Shown piece after piece: positions 11,902-25,233 of a DNA stretch of 64,000 bases. The notes below the pieces were generated by a model. It made no database searches and had not been told where the DNA came from. It saw only the letters and a list, made by a program, of their open reading frames with translations. Every line of letters begins with the position of its first letter. The stretch's first letter is position 1. Origin of the DNA: Hydractinia symbiolongicarpus. Its lineage: Eukaryota; Cnidaria; Hydrozoa; Anthoathecata; Hydractiniidae. The position numbers and the translations under genes are program-made. The DNA lies in NCBI RefSeq assembly GCF_029227915.1, contig NC_079883.1, positions 2,046,001-2,110,000 of the forward strand, read 5' to 3'.

Positions 11902-14133
11902 GAATGTTAATTCTTAGAGTCCAATTGTCTCATTTACAACATTTATAAGGTCAAAGTCCAAAGTCAGTTCAATTAGGTCCCACGGTCAACCGTTTTACTG
12001 TTAAAAGCAATTCAACCTAGCAATATCAGAAAATTATCGCTAAGTCTATATTGGTACGAATATGTGACGCAACCGTTGTAACTCAATCGCACTGATACCG
12101 TTAGAAAGTCAATGAAATGTAGTTTTAGAAACTGTCTCTAATTTTTCAGTGCGTGCTAATGGCTAGGATTAGTCCCGCAGTAAAAAATGGCTTATTGATA
12201 TAAGTTTGTAAGTAAAGACATAACACAGCGTCCAGTCTAATTGCAGAGTTCCAGCATTCATGCCAAAGTAAGAAGAATGTTAATTCTTAGAGTCCAATTG
12301 TCTCATTTACAACATTTATAAGGTCAAAGTCTAAAGTCAGTTCAATTAGGTCCAACGGTCAACCGTTTCACTGTTAAAAGCAATTCAACCTAGCAATATC
12401 GGGGAATTATCGCTAAATCTATGTTGATACGAGTATGTGACGCAACCGTTGTAACTCAATCGCACTGATACCGTTAGAAAGTCAATGAAATGTAGTTTTA
12501 GAAACTGTCTCTAATTCTTCAGTGCGTGCTAATGGCTAGGATTAGTCCCGCAGTAAAAAATGGCTTATTGATATAAGTTTGTAAGTAAAGACATAACACA
12601 GCGTCCAGTCTAACTGCAGAGTTCCAGCATTCATGCCAAAGTAAAAAGAATGTTAATTCTTAGAGTCTAATTGTCTCATTTACAACATTTATAAGGTCAA
12701 AGTCCAAAGTCAGTTCAATTAGGTCCCACAGTCAACCGTTTCACTTTAAAAGCAATTCAACCTAGCAATATCGGAGAATTATCGCTAAATCTATGTTGGT
12801 ACGAATATGTGACGCAACCGTTGTAACTCAAACGGACTCATGCCGTTAGAAAATCAATGAAATGTAGGTTTTGGAACTGCCTCTATTACTTCAGCGTCAC
12901 TAATGGCTACGATTTGTCCGGCAGTAAGATTGACTCATTGATTTAAATTTTTAAATGAAGAGCTAACACAGCGTCCAGTCTAACTGCAGATTTCCAGCAT
13001 TCATGCCAAAGTAAGAAGAATGTTAATTCTTAGAGTCCAATTGTCTCATTTACAACATTCATAAAGTCAAAGTCCAAAGTCAGTTCAATTAGGTCCCACG
13101 GTCAACCGTTTCACTGTTAAAAGCAATTCAACCTAGCAATATCAGATAATTATCGCTAAGTCTATATTGGTACGAATATGTGACGCAACCGTTGTAACTC
13201 AATCGCACTGATACCGTTAGAAAGTCAATGAAATGTAGTTTTAGAAACTGTCTCTAATTTTTCAGTGCGTGCTAATGGCTAGGATTAGTCCCGCAGTAAA
13301 AAATGGCTTATTGATATAAGTTTGTAAGTAAAGACATAACACAGCGTCCAGTCTAATTGCAGAGTTCCAGCATTCATGCCAAAGTAAGAAGAATGTTAAT
13401 TCTTAGAGTCCAATTGTCTCATTTACAACATTTATAAGGTCAAAGTCTAAAGTCAGTTCAATTAGGTCCAACGGTCAACCGTTTCACTGTTAAAAGCAAT
13501 TCAACCTAGCAATATCGGGGAATTATCGCTAAATCTATGTTGATACGAGTATGTGACGCAACCGTTGTAACTCAATCGCACTGATACCGTTAGAAAGTCA
13601 ATGAAATGTAGTTTTAGAAACTGTCTCTAATTCTTCAGTGCGTGCTAATGGCTAGGATTAGTCCCGCAGTAAAAAATGGCTTATTGATATAAGTTTGTAA
13701 GTAAAGACATAACACAGCGTCCAGTCTAACTGCAGAGTTCCAGCATTCATGCCAAAGTAAAAAGAATGTTAATTCTTAGAGTCTAATTGTCTCATTTACA
13801 ACATTTATAAGGTCAAAGTCCAAAGTCAGTTCAATTAGGTCCCACAGTCAACCGTTTCACTTTAAAAGCAATTCAACCTAGCAATATCGGAGAATTATCG
13901 CTAAATCTATGTTGGTACGAATATGTGACGCAACCGTTGTAACTCAAACGGACTCATGCCGTTAGAAAATCAATGAAATGTAGGTTTTGGAACTGCCTCT
14001 ATTACTTCAGCGTCACTAATGGCTACGATTTGTCCGGCAGTAAGATTGACTCATTGATTTAAATTTTTAAATGAAGAGCTAACACAGCGTCCAGTCTAAC
14101 TGCAGATTTCCAGCATTCATGCCAAAGTAAGAA
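11902..14133. repeat. 1116-bp trimer higher-order repeat, two tandem copies
   Basis: Copy 1 is 11902-13017 (monomers 11902, 12275, 12648) and copy 2 is 13018-14133 (13018, 13391, 13764); lengths are 373, 373 and 370 in both. Private markers recur exactly 1116 bp apart: GTCTATATTGG (12044, 13160), GATACGAGTATG after TGTT (12426, 13542), GTAAAAAGAATG (12641, 13757) and GATTTGTCCGGCAG (12912, 14028). The next unit at 14134 still shares CATTCATAAAGTC with 13018, so the boundary on the right is a monomer half further on. Confidence 0.92.
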
Positions 14134-16741
14134 GAATGTTAATTCTTAGAGTCCAATTGTCTCATTTACAACATTCATAAAGTCAAAGTCCAAAGTCAGT
14201 TCAATTAGGTCCCACGGTCAACCGTTTCACTGTTAAAAGCAATTCAACCTAGCAATATCAGATAATTATCGCTAAGTCTATGTTGGTACGAATATGTGAC
14301 GCAACCGTTGTAACTCAATCGCACTGATACCGTTAGAAAGTCAATGAAATGTAGTTTTAGAAACTGTCTCTAATTCTTCAGTGCGTGCTAATGGCTAGGA
14401 TTAGTCCCGCAGTGAAAAATGGCTTATTGATATAAGTTTGTAAGTAAAGACATAACACAGCGTCCAGTCTAACTGCAGAGTTCCAGCATTCATGCCAAAG
14501 TAAGAAGAATATTAATTCTTAGAGTCCAATTGTCTCATTTACAATATTTATAAGGTCAAAGTCCAGAGTCAGTTCAATTAGGTCCCACGGTCAACCGTTT
14601 CACTGTTAAAAGCAATTCAACCTAGCAATATCGGAGAATTATCGCTAAATCTATGTTGGTACGAATATGTGACGCAACCGTTGTAACTCAAACGGACTCA
14701 TGCCGTTAGAAAGTCAATGAAATGTAGGTTTTGGAACTGCCATTATTACTTCAGCGTCACTAATGGCTACCATTAGTCCCGCAGTAAGATTGACTCATTG
14801 ATTTAAATTTTTAAATGAAGAGCTAACACAGCGTCCAGTCTAACTGCAGAGTTCCAGCATTCATGCCAAAGTAAGAAGAATGTTAATTCTTAGAGTCCAA
14901 TTGTCTCATTTACAACATTTATAAGGTCAAAGTCCAAAGTCAGTTCAATTAGGTCCCACGGTCAACCGTTTCACTGTTAAAAGCAATTCAACCTAGCAAT
15001 ATCAGAAAATTATCGCTAAATCTATGTTGGTACGAATATGTGACGCAACCGTTGTAACTCAATCGCACTGATACCGTTAGAAAGTCAATGAAATGTAGTT
15101 TTAGAAACTGTCTCTAATTCTTCAGTGCGTGCTAATGGCTAGGATTAGTCCCGCAGTAAAAAATGGCTTATTGATATAAGTTTGTAAGTAAAGACATAAC
15201 ACAGCGTCCAGTCTAACTGCAGAGTTCCAGCATTCATGCCAAAGTAAGAAGAATGTTAATTCTTAGAGTCCAATTGTCTCATTTACAACATTTATAAGGT
15301 CAAAGTCCAAAGTCAGTTCAATTAGGTCCCACGGTCAACCGTTTCACTTTTAAAAGCAATTCAACCTAGCACTATCGGAGAATTATCGCTAAATCTATGT
15401 TGGTACGAATATGTGACGCAACCGTTGTAACTCAAACGGACTCATGCCGTTAGAAAGTCAATGAAATGTAGGTTTTGGAACTGCCTCTATTACTTCAGCG
15501 TCACTAATGGCTACCATTAGTCCCGCAGTAAGATTGACTCATTGATTTAAATTTTTAAATGAAGAGCTAACACAGCGTCCAGTCTAACTGCAGAGTTCCA
15601 ACATTCATGCCAAAGTAAGAAGAATGTTAATTCTTAGAGTCCAATTGTCTCATTTACAACATTTATAAGGTCAAAGTCCAAAGTCAGTTCAATTAGGTCC
15701 CACGGTCAACCGTTTCACTATTAAAAGCAATTCAACCTAGCAATATTGGAGAATAATCGCTAAATCTATGTTGGTACGAGTATGTGACGCAACCGTTGCA
15801 ACTCAATCGCACTGATACCGTTAGAAAGTCAATGAAAGGTAGTTTTAGAAACTGTCTCTAATTCTTCAGTGCGTGCTAATGGCTAGGATTAGTCCCACAG
15901 TACAAAATGGCTTATTGATATGAGTTTGTAAGTAAAGACATATACACAGTGTCCAGTCTAACTGCAGAGTTCCAGCGTTCATGCCAAAGTAAGAAGAATG
16001 TTAATTCTTAGAGTCCAATTGTCTCATTTACAACATTTATAAGGTCAAAGTCCAAAGTCAGTTCAATTAGGTCCCACGGTCAACCGTTTCACTGTTAAAA
16101 GCAATTCAACCTAGCAATATCAGAAAATTATCGCTAAGTCTATGTTGGTACGAATATGTGACGCAACCGTTGTAACTCAATCGCACTGATACCGTTAGAA
16201 AGTCAATGAAATGTAGTTTTAGAAACTGTCTCTAATTCTTCAGTGCGTGCTAATGGCTAGGATTAGTCCCGCAGTAAAAAATAGCTTATTGATATAAGTT
16301 TGTAAGTAAAGACATAACACAGCGTCCAGTCTAACTGCAGAGTTCCAGCATTCATGCCAAAGTAAGAAGAATGTTAATTCTTAGAGTCCAATTGTCTCAT
16401 TTACAACATTTATAAGGTCAAAGTCCAAAGTCAGTTCAATTAGGTCCCACGGTCAACCGTTTCACTATTAAAAGCAATTCAACCTAGCAATATTGGAGAA
16501 TAATCGCTAAATCTATGTTGGTACGAGTATGTGACGCAACCGTTGCAACTCAATCGCACTGATACCGTTAGAAAGTCAATGAAAGGTAGTTTTAGAAACT
16601 GTCTCTAATTCTTCAGTGCGTGCTAATGGCTAGGATTAGTCCCACAGTACAAAATGGCTTATTGATATGAGTTTGTAAGTAAAGACATAACACAGTGTCC
16701 AGTCTAACTGCAGAGTTCCAGCGTTCATGCCAAAGTAAGAA

Positions 16742-17112
16742 GAATGTTAATTCTTAGAGTCCAATTGTCTCATTTACAACATTTATAAGGTCAAAGTCCA
16801 AAGTCAGTTCAATTAGGTCCCACGGTCAACCGTTTCACTGTTAAAAGCAATTCAACCTAGCAATATCGGAGAATTATCGCTAAATCTATGTTGGTACGAA
16901 TATGTGACGCAACCGTTGTAACTCAAACGGACTCATGCCGTTAGAAAGTCAATGAAATGTAGGTTTTGGAACTGCCTCTATTACTTCAGCGTCACTAATG
17001 GCTACCATTAGTCCCGCAGTAAGATTGACTCATTGATTTAAATTTTTAAATGAAGAGCTAACACAGCGTCCAGTCTAACTGCAGAGTTCCAGCATTCATG
17101 CCAAATTAAGAA
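16742..17112. repeat. Type B reference monomer (371 bp)
   Basis: The left half is like type A. The right half is distinct: CAAACGGACTCATGCC replaces CAATCGCACTGATACC, then GGTTTTGGAACTGCC, TTACTTCAGCGTCACTAATG, AAGATTGACTCATTG and an AT-rich dyad ending in AAATGAAGAGCTAAC. The net length is 2 bp shorter than A, so A-B dimers measure 744 bp. B units are frequent from 14 kb to 30 kb, where they often alternate with A, and are scattered elsewhere. Confidence 0.93.
17036..17051. other. Type B AT-rich dyad (representative)
   Basis: ATTTAAA-TT-TTTAAAT is a perfect 7-bp inverted repeat made only of A and T, present in most B units and absent from A. It could melt or bend easily; no role is shown. 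Confidence 0.6.
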
Positions 17113-20100
17113 GAATGTTAATTCTTAGAGTCCAATTGTCTCATTTACAACATTTATAAGGTCAAAGTCCAAAGTCAGTTCAATTAGGTCCCACGGTCAA
17201 CCGGTTCACTGTTAAAAGCAATTCAACCTAGCAATATCAGAAAATTATCGCTAAATCTATGTTGGTACGAATATGTGACGCAACCGTTGTAACTCAATTG
17301 CACTGATACCGTTAGAAAGTCAATGAAATGTAGTTTTAGAAACTGTCTCTAATTCTTCAGTGCGTGCTAATGGCTAGGATTAGTCCCGCAGTAAAAAATG
17401 GCTTATTGATATAAGTTTGTAAGTAAAGACATAACACAGCGTCCAGTCTAACTGCAGAGTTCCAGCATTCATGCCAAAGTAAGAAGAATGTTAATTCTTA
17501 GAGTCCAATTGTCTCATTTACAAGATTTATAAGGTCAAACTCCAAAGTCAGTTCAATTAGGTCCCACGGTCAACCGTTTCACTGTTAAAAGCAATTCAAC
17601 CTAGCAATATCGGAGAATTATCGCTAAATCTATGTTGGTACGAATATGTGACGCAACCGTTGTAACTCAAACTGACTCATGCCGTTAGAAAGTCAATGAA
17701 ATGTAGGTTTTGGAACTGCCTCTATTACTTCAGCGTCACTAATGGCTACCATTAGTCCCGCAGTAAGATTGACTCATTGATTTAAATTTTTAAATGAAGA
17801 GCTAACACAGCGTCCAGTCTAACTGCAGAGTTCCAGCATTCATGCCAAAATAAGAAGAATGTTAATTCTTAGAGTCCAATTGTCTCATTTACAACATTTA
17901 TAAGGTCAAAGTCCAAAGTCAGTTCAATTAGGTCCCACGGTCAACCGTTTCACTGTTAAAAGCAATTCAACCTAGCAATATCAGAAAATTATCGCTAAGT
18001 CTATGTTGGTACGAATATGTGACGCAACCGTTGTAACTCAATCGCACTGATACCGTTAGAAAGTCAATGAAATGTAGTTTTAGAAACTGTCTCTAATTCT
18101 TCAGTGCGTGCTAATGGCTAGGATTAGTCCCGCAGTAAAAAATGGCTTATTGATATAAGTTTGTAAGTAAAGACATAACACAGCGTCCAGTCTAACTGCA
18201 GAGTTCCAGCATTCATGCCAAAGTAAGAAGAATGTTAATTCTTAGAGTCGAATTGTCTCATTTACAACATTTATAAGGTCAAATTCCAAAGTCAGTTCAA
18301 TTAGGTCCCACGGTCAACCGTTTCACTGTTAAAAGCAATTCAACCTAGCAATATCGGAGAATTATCGCTAAATCTATGTTGGTACGAATATGTGACGCAA
18401 CCGTTGTAACTCAAACGGACTCATGCCGTTAGAAAGTCAATGAAATGTAGGTTTTGGAACTGCCTCTATTACTTCAGCGTCACTAATGGCTACCATTAGT
18501 CCCGCAGTAAGATTGACTCATTGATTTAAATTTTTAAATGAAGAGCTAACACAGCGTCCAGTCTAACAGCAGAGTTCCAGCATTCATGCCAAAGTAAAAA
18601 GAATGTTAATTCTTAGAGTCCAATTGTCTCATTTACAACATTTATAAGGTCAAAGTCCAAAGTCGGTTCAATTAGGTCCCACGGTCAACCGTTTCACTGT
18701 TAAAAGCAATTCAACCTAGCAATATCAGAAAATTATCGCTAAGACTATGTTGGTACGAATATGTGACGCAACCGTTGTAACTCAATCGCACTGATACCGT
18801 TAGAAAGTCAATGAAATGTAGTTTTAGAAACTGTCTCTAATTCTTCAGTGCGTGCTAATGGCTAGGATTAGTCCCGCAGTAAAAAATGGCTTATTGATAT
18901 AAGTTTGTAAGTAAAGACATAACACAGCGTCCAGTCTAACTGCAGAGTTCCAGCATTCATGCCAAAGTAAGAAGAATGTTAATTCTTAGAGTCCAATTGT
19001 CTCATTTACAACATTTATAAGGTCAAAGTCCAAAGTCAGTTCAATTAGGTCCCACGGTCAACCGTTTCACTATTAAAAGCAATTCAACCTAGCAATATTG
19101 GAGAATAATCGCTAAATCTATGTTGGTACGAGTATGTGACGCAACCGTTGAAACTCAATCGCACTGATACCGTTAGAAAGTCAATGAAAGGTAGTTTTAG
19201 AAACTGTCTCTAATTCTTCAGTGCGTGCTAATGGCTAGGATTAGTCCCACAGTACAAAATGGCTTATTGATATGAGTTTGTAAGTAAAGACATAACACAG
19301 CGTCCAGTCTAACTGCAGAGTTCCAGCATTCATGCCAAAGTAAGAAGAATGTTAATTCTTAGAGTCCAATTGTCTCATTTACAACATTTATAAGGTCAAA
19401 GTCCAAAGTCAGTTCAATTAGGTCCCACGGTCAACCGTTTCACTGTTAAAAGCAATTCAACCTAGCAATATCAGAAAATTATCGCTAAATCTATGTTGGT
19501 ACGAATATGTGACGCAACCGTTGTAACTCAATCGCACTGATACCGTTAGAAAGTCAATGAAATGTAGTTTTAGAAACTGTCTCTAATTCTTCAGTGCGTG
19601 CTAATGGCTAGGATTAGTCCCGCAGTAAAAAATGGCTTATTGATATAAGTTTGTAAGTAAAGACATAACACAGCGTCCAGTCTAACTGCAGAGTTCCAGC
19701 ATTCATGCCAAAGTAAGAAGAATGTTAATTCTTAGAGTCCAATTGTCTCATTTACAACATTTATAAGGTCAAAGTCCAAAGTCAGTTCAATTAGGTCCCA
19801 CGGTCAACCGTTTCACTATTAAAAGCAATTCAACCTAGCAATATTGGAGAATAATCGCTAAATCTATGTTGGTGCGAGTATGTGACGCAACCGTTGAAAC
19901 TCAATCGCACTGATACCGTTAGAAAGTCAATGAAAGGTAGTTTTAGAAACTGTCTCTAATTCTTCAGTGCGTGCTAATGGCTAGGATTAGTCCCACAGTA
20001 CAAAATGGCTTATTGATATGAGTTTGTAGGTAAAGACAAAACACAGCGTCCAGTCTAACTGCAGAGTTCCAGCGTTCATGCCAAAGTAAGAAGAATGTTA

Positions 20101-22323
20101 ATTCTTAGAGTCCAATTGTCTCATTTACAACATTTATAAGGTCAAAGTCCAAAGTCAGTTCAATTAGGTCCCACGGTCAACCGTTTCACTGTTAAAAGCA
20201 ATTCAACCTAGCAATATCGGAGAATTATCGCTAAATCTATGTTGGTACGAATATGTGACGCAACCGTTGTAACTCAAACGGACTCATGCCGTTAGAAAGT
20301 CAATGAAATGTAGGTTTTGGAACTGCCTCTATTACTTCAGCGTCACTAATGGCTACCATTAGTCCCGCAGTAAGATTGACTCATTGATTTAAATTTTTAA
20401 ATGAAGAGCTAACACAGCGTCCAGTCTAACTGCAGAGTTCCAGCATTCATGCCAAAGTAAGAAGAATGTTAATTCTTAGAGTCCAATTGTCTCATTTACA
20501 ACATTTATAAGGTCAAAGTCCAAAGTCAGTTCAATTAGGTCCCACGGTCAACCGTTTCACTGTTAAAAGCAATTCAACCTAGCAATATCAGAAAATTATC
20601 GCTAAGTCTATGTTGGTACGAATATGTGACGCAACCGTTGTAACTCAATCGCACTGATACCGTTAGAAAGTCAATCAAATGTAGTTTTAGAAACTGTCTC
20701 TAATTCTTCAGTGCGTGCTAATGGCTAGGATTAGTCCCGCAGTAAAAAATGGCTTGTTGATATAAGTTTGTAAGTAAAGACATAACACAGCGTCCAGTCT
20801 AACTGCAGAGTTCCAGCATTCATGCCAAAGTAAGAAGAATGTTAATTCTTAGAGTCCAATTGTCTCATTTACAACATTTATAAGATCAAAGTCCAAAGTC
20901 AGTTCAATTAGGTGCCACGGTCAACCGTTTCACTGTTAAAAGCAATTCAACCTAGCAATATCGGAGAATTATCGCTAAATCTATGTTGGTACGAATATGT
21001 GACGCAAACGTTGTAACTCAAACGGACTCATGCCGTTAGAAAGTCAATGAAATGTAGTTTTTGGAACTGCCTCTATTACTTCAGAGTCACTAATGGCTAC
21101 GATTAGTCCCGCAGTAAGATTGACTCATTGATTTAAATTTTTAAATGAAGAGCTAACACAGCGTCCAGTCTAACTGCAGAGTTCCAGCATTCATGCCAAA
21201 GTAAGAAGAATGTTAATTCTTAGAGTCCAATTGTCTCATTTACAACATTTATAAGGTCTAAGTCCAAAGTCAGTTCAATTAGGTCCCACGGTCAACCGTT
21301 TCACTGTTAAAAGCAATTCAACCTAGCAATAGCGGAAATTATCGCTAAATCTATGTTGGTACGAATATGTGACGCAACCGATGTAACTCAATCGCACTGA
21401 TATCGTTAGAAAGTCAATGAAATGTAGTTTTAGAACCTTTCTCTAATTCTTCAGTGCGTGCTAATGGCTAGGATTAGTCCCGCAGTAAAAAATGACTTAT
21501 TGATATAAGTTTGTAAGTAAAGACATAACACAGCGTCCAGTCTAACTGCAGAGTTCCAGCATTCATGCCAAAGTAAGAAGAATGTTAATTCTTAGAGTCC
21601 AATTGTCTTATTTACAACATTTATAAGGTCAAAGTCCAAAGTCAGTTCAATTAGGTCCCACGGTCAACCGTTTCACTGTTAAAAGCAATTCAACCTAGCA
21701 ATATCGGAGAATTATCGCTAAATCTATGTTGGTACGAGTATCTGACGCAACCGTTGTAACTCAATCGCACTGATACCGTTAGAAAGTCAATGATATGTAG
21801 TTTTAGAAACTGTCTCTAATTCTTCAGTGCGTGCTAATGGCTAGGATTAGTCCCACAGTAAAAAATGGCTTATTGATATAAGTTTGTAAGTAAAGACATA
21901 ACACAGCGTCCAGTCTAATTGCAGAGTTCCAGCATTCATGCCAAAGTAAGAAGAATGTTAATTCTTAGAGTCCAATTGTCTCATTTACAACATTTATAAG
22001 GTCAAAGTCCAAAGTCAGTTCAATTAGGTCCCACGGTCAACCGTTTCACTGTTAAAAGCAATTCAACCAAGCAATATCGAAGAATTATCGCTAAACCTAT
22101 GTTGGTACGAATATGTGACGCAACCGTTGTAACTCAAACGGACTCATGCCGTTAGAACGTCAATGAAATGTAGGTTTTGGAACTGCCTCTATTACTTCAG
22201 CGTCACTAATGGCTACGATTAGTCCTGCAGTAAGATTGACTCATTGATTTAAATTTTTAAATAAAGAGCTAACACAGCGTCCAGTCTAACTGCAGAGTTC
22301 CAGCATTCATGCCAAAGTAAGAA

Positions 22324-24559
22324 GAATGTTAATTCTTAGAGTCCAATTGTCTCATTTACAACATTTATAAGGTCAAAGTCCAAAGTCAGTTCAATTAGGT
22401 CCCACGGTCAACCGTTTCACTGTTAAAAGCAATTCAACCTAGCAATATCTAAGAATTATCGCTAAACCTATGTTGGTACGAATATGTGACGCAACCGTTG
22501 TAACTCAAACGGACTCATGCCGTTAGAACGTCAATGAAATGTAGGTTTTGGAACTGCCTCTATTACTTCAGCGTCACTAATGGCTACGATTAGTCCCGCA
22601 GTAAGATTGACTCATTGATTTAAATTTTTAAATAAAGAGCTAACACAGCGTCCAGTCTAACTGCAGAGTTCCAGCATTCATGCCAAAGTAAGAAGAATGT
22701 TAATTCTTAGAGTCCAATTGTCTCATTTACAACATTTATAAGGTCAAAGTCCAAAGTCTGTTCAATTAGGTCCCACGGTCAACCGTTTGACTGTTAAAAG
22801 CAATTCAACCTAGCAATATCAGAAAATTATCGCTAAGTCTATGTTGGTACGAATATGTGACGCAACCGTTGTAACTCAATCGCACTGATACCGTTAGAAA
22901 GTCAATGAAATGTAGTTTTAGAAACTGTCTCTAATTCTTCAGTGCGTGCTAATGGCTAGGATTAGTCCCGCAGTAAAAAATGGCATATTGATATAAGTTT
23001 GTAAGTAAAGACATAACACAGCGTCCAGTCTAACTGCAGAGTTCCAGCATTCATGCCAAAGTAAGAAGAATGTTAATTCTTAGAGTCCAATTGTCTCATT
23101 TACAACATTTATAAGGTCAAAGTCCAAAGTCAGTTCAATTAGGTCCCACGGTCAACCGTTTCACTGTTAAAAGCAATTCAACCTAGCAATATTGGAGAAT
23201 TATCGCTAAATCTATGTTGGTACGAGTATGTGACGCAACCGTTGTAACTCAATCGCACTGATACCGTTAGAAAGTCAATGAAAGGTAGTTTTAGAAACTG
23301 TCTCTAATTCTTCAGTGCGTGCTAATGGATAGGATTAGTCCCACAGTACAAAATGGCTTATTGATATAAGTTTGTAAGTAAAGACATAACACAGCGTCCA
23401 GTCTAACTGCAGAGTTCCAGCGTTCATGCCAAAGTAAGAAGAATGTTAATTCTTAGAGTCCAATTGTCTCATTTACAACATTTATGAGGTCAAAGTCCAA
23501 AGTCAGTTCAATTAGGTCCCACGGTCAACCGTTTCACTGTTAAAAGCAATTCAACCTAGCAATATTGGAGAATAATCGCTAAGTCTATGTTGGTACGAAT
23601 ATGTGACGCAACCGTTGTAACTCAATCGCACTGATACCGTTAGAAAGTCAATGAAAGGTAGTTTTAGAAACTGTCTCTAATTCTTCAGTGCGTGCTAATG
23701 GCTAGGATTAGTCCCGCAGTAAAAAATGGCATATTGATATAAGTTTGTAAGTAAAGACATAACACAGCGTCCAGTCTAACTGCAGAGTTCCAGCATTCAT
23801 GCCAAAGTAAGAAGAATGTTAATTCTTAGAGTCCAATTGTCTCATTTACAACATTTATAAGGTCAAAGTCCAAAGTCAGTTCAATTAGGTCCCACGGTCA
23901 ACCGTTTCACTGTTAAAAGCAATTCAATCTAGCAATATTGGAGAATTATCGCTAAATCTATGTTGGTACGAGTATGTGACGCAACCGTTGTAACTCAATC
24001 GCACTGATACCGTTAGAAAGTCAATGAAAGGTAGTTTTAGAAACTGTCTCTAATTCTTCAGTGCGTGCTAATGGCTAGGATTAGTCCCACAGTACAAAAT
24101 GGCTTATTGATATAAGTTTGTAAGTAAAGACATAACACAGCGTCCAGTCTAACTGCAGAGTTCCAGCGTTCATGCCAAAGTAAGAAGAATGTTAATTCTT
24201 AGAGTCCAATTGTCTCATTTACAACATTTATAAGGTCAAAGTCCAAAGTCAGTTCAATTAGGTCCCACGGTCAACCGTTTCACTGTTAAAAGCAATTCAA
24301 CCTAGCAATATCGGAGAATTATCGCTAAATCTATGTTGGTACGAATATGTGACGCAACCGTTGTAACTCAAACGGACTCATGCCGTTAGAAAGTCAATGA
24401 AATGTAGTTTTAGAAACTGTCTCTAATTCTTCAGTGCGTGCTAATGGCTAGGATTAGTCCCGCAGTAAAAAATGACTTATTGATATAAGTTTGTAAGTAA
24501 AGACATAACACAGCGTCCAGTCTAATTGCAGAGTTCCAGCATTCATGCCAAAGTAAGAA
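22324..24559. repeat. 6-monomer block, copy 1 of a 4840-bp-spaced duplication
   Basis: Monomers 22324, 22695, 23068, 23441, 23814 and 24187 (2236 bp) match the block at 27164-29399 unit for unit, all at an offset of exactly 4840 bp. Shared private marks are AATATCTAAGAATTATC (22443), CGTTAGAACGTC (22523), AGTCTGTTCAATTAGG (22755), CCGTTTGACTG, TGGCATATTG (22981 and 23727) and AATGACTTATTG (24472). The offset is 13 monomers of mixed 371-373 bp length. Confidence 0.9.
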
Positions 24560-24976
24560 GAATGTTAATTCTTAGAGCCCAATTGTCTCATTTACAACAT
24601 TTATAAGGTCAAAGTCCAAAGTCAGTTCAATTAGGTCCCACGGTCAACCGTTTCACTGTTAAAAGCAATTCAACCTAGCAATATCGGAGAATTATCGCTA
24701 AATCTATGTTGGTACGAATAAGTGACGCAACCGTTGTAACTCAAACGGACTCATGCCGTTAGAAAGTCAATGAAATGTAGGTTTTGGAACTGCCTCTATT
24801 ACTTCAGCGTCACTAATGGCTACCATTAGTCCCGCAGTAAGATTGACTCATTGATTTAAATTTTTAAATGAAGAGCTAACACAGCGTCCAGTCTAACTGC
24901 AGAGTTCCAGCATTCATGCCAAAGTAAGAAGAATGTTAATTCTTAGAGTCCAATTGTCTCATTTACAACATTTATA

Positions 24977-24989
24977 AGGTCAAAGTCCA
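24977..24989 (+). promoter_or_regulatory. DR1-like nuclear-receptor motif (representative of most monomers)
   Basis: AGGTCAAAGTCCA, at monomer offset 46-58, is two AGGTCA-like half-sites with a 1-bp spacer and contains CAAAGTCCA, the sequence favoured by HNF4-type receptors in animals. It is intact in most A and B units. C units have AAAGTGCA, and some D units have ATAGTCAAAGTCCA. Binding is unproven and the host might not be an animal, so the functional reading is weak. Confidence 0.3.
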
Positions 24990-25010
24990 AAGTCAGTTCA
25001 ATTAGGTCCC

Positions 25011-25022
25011 ACGGTCAACCGT
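25011..25022. other. Short dyad ACGGTCAACCGT (representative)
   Basis: ACGGT and ACCGT are perfect inverted repeats around CA. In monomers with GGTCCAACGG the stem grows to six (AACGGT-CA-ACCGTT). One copy occurs in most monomers; C units carry CACGGTCAATCGTT, which breaks it. Confidence 0.6.
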
Positions 25023-25219
25023 TTCACTGTTAAAAGCAATTCAACCTAGCAATATCAGAAAATTATCGCTAAGTCTATGTTGGTACGAATATGTGACGCA
25101 ACCGTTGTAACTCAATCGCACTGATACCGTTAGAAAGTCAATGAAATGTAGTTTTAGAAACTGTCTCTAATTCTTCAGTGCGTGCTAATGGCTAGGATTA
25201 GTCCCGCAGTAAAAAATGG

Positions 25220-25233
25220 CTTATTGATATAAG
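25220..25233. other. Type A dyad CTTAT-TGAT-ATAAG (representative)
   Basis: A 5-bp inverted repeat with a 4-base centre, specific to A units with TGGCTTATTG. Subtypes with CTCATTG, GCACATTG or GCATATTG break one arm. Confidence 0.55.
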
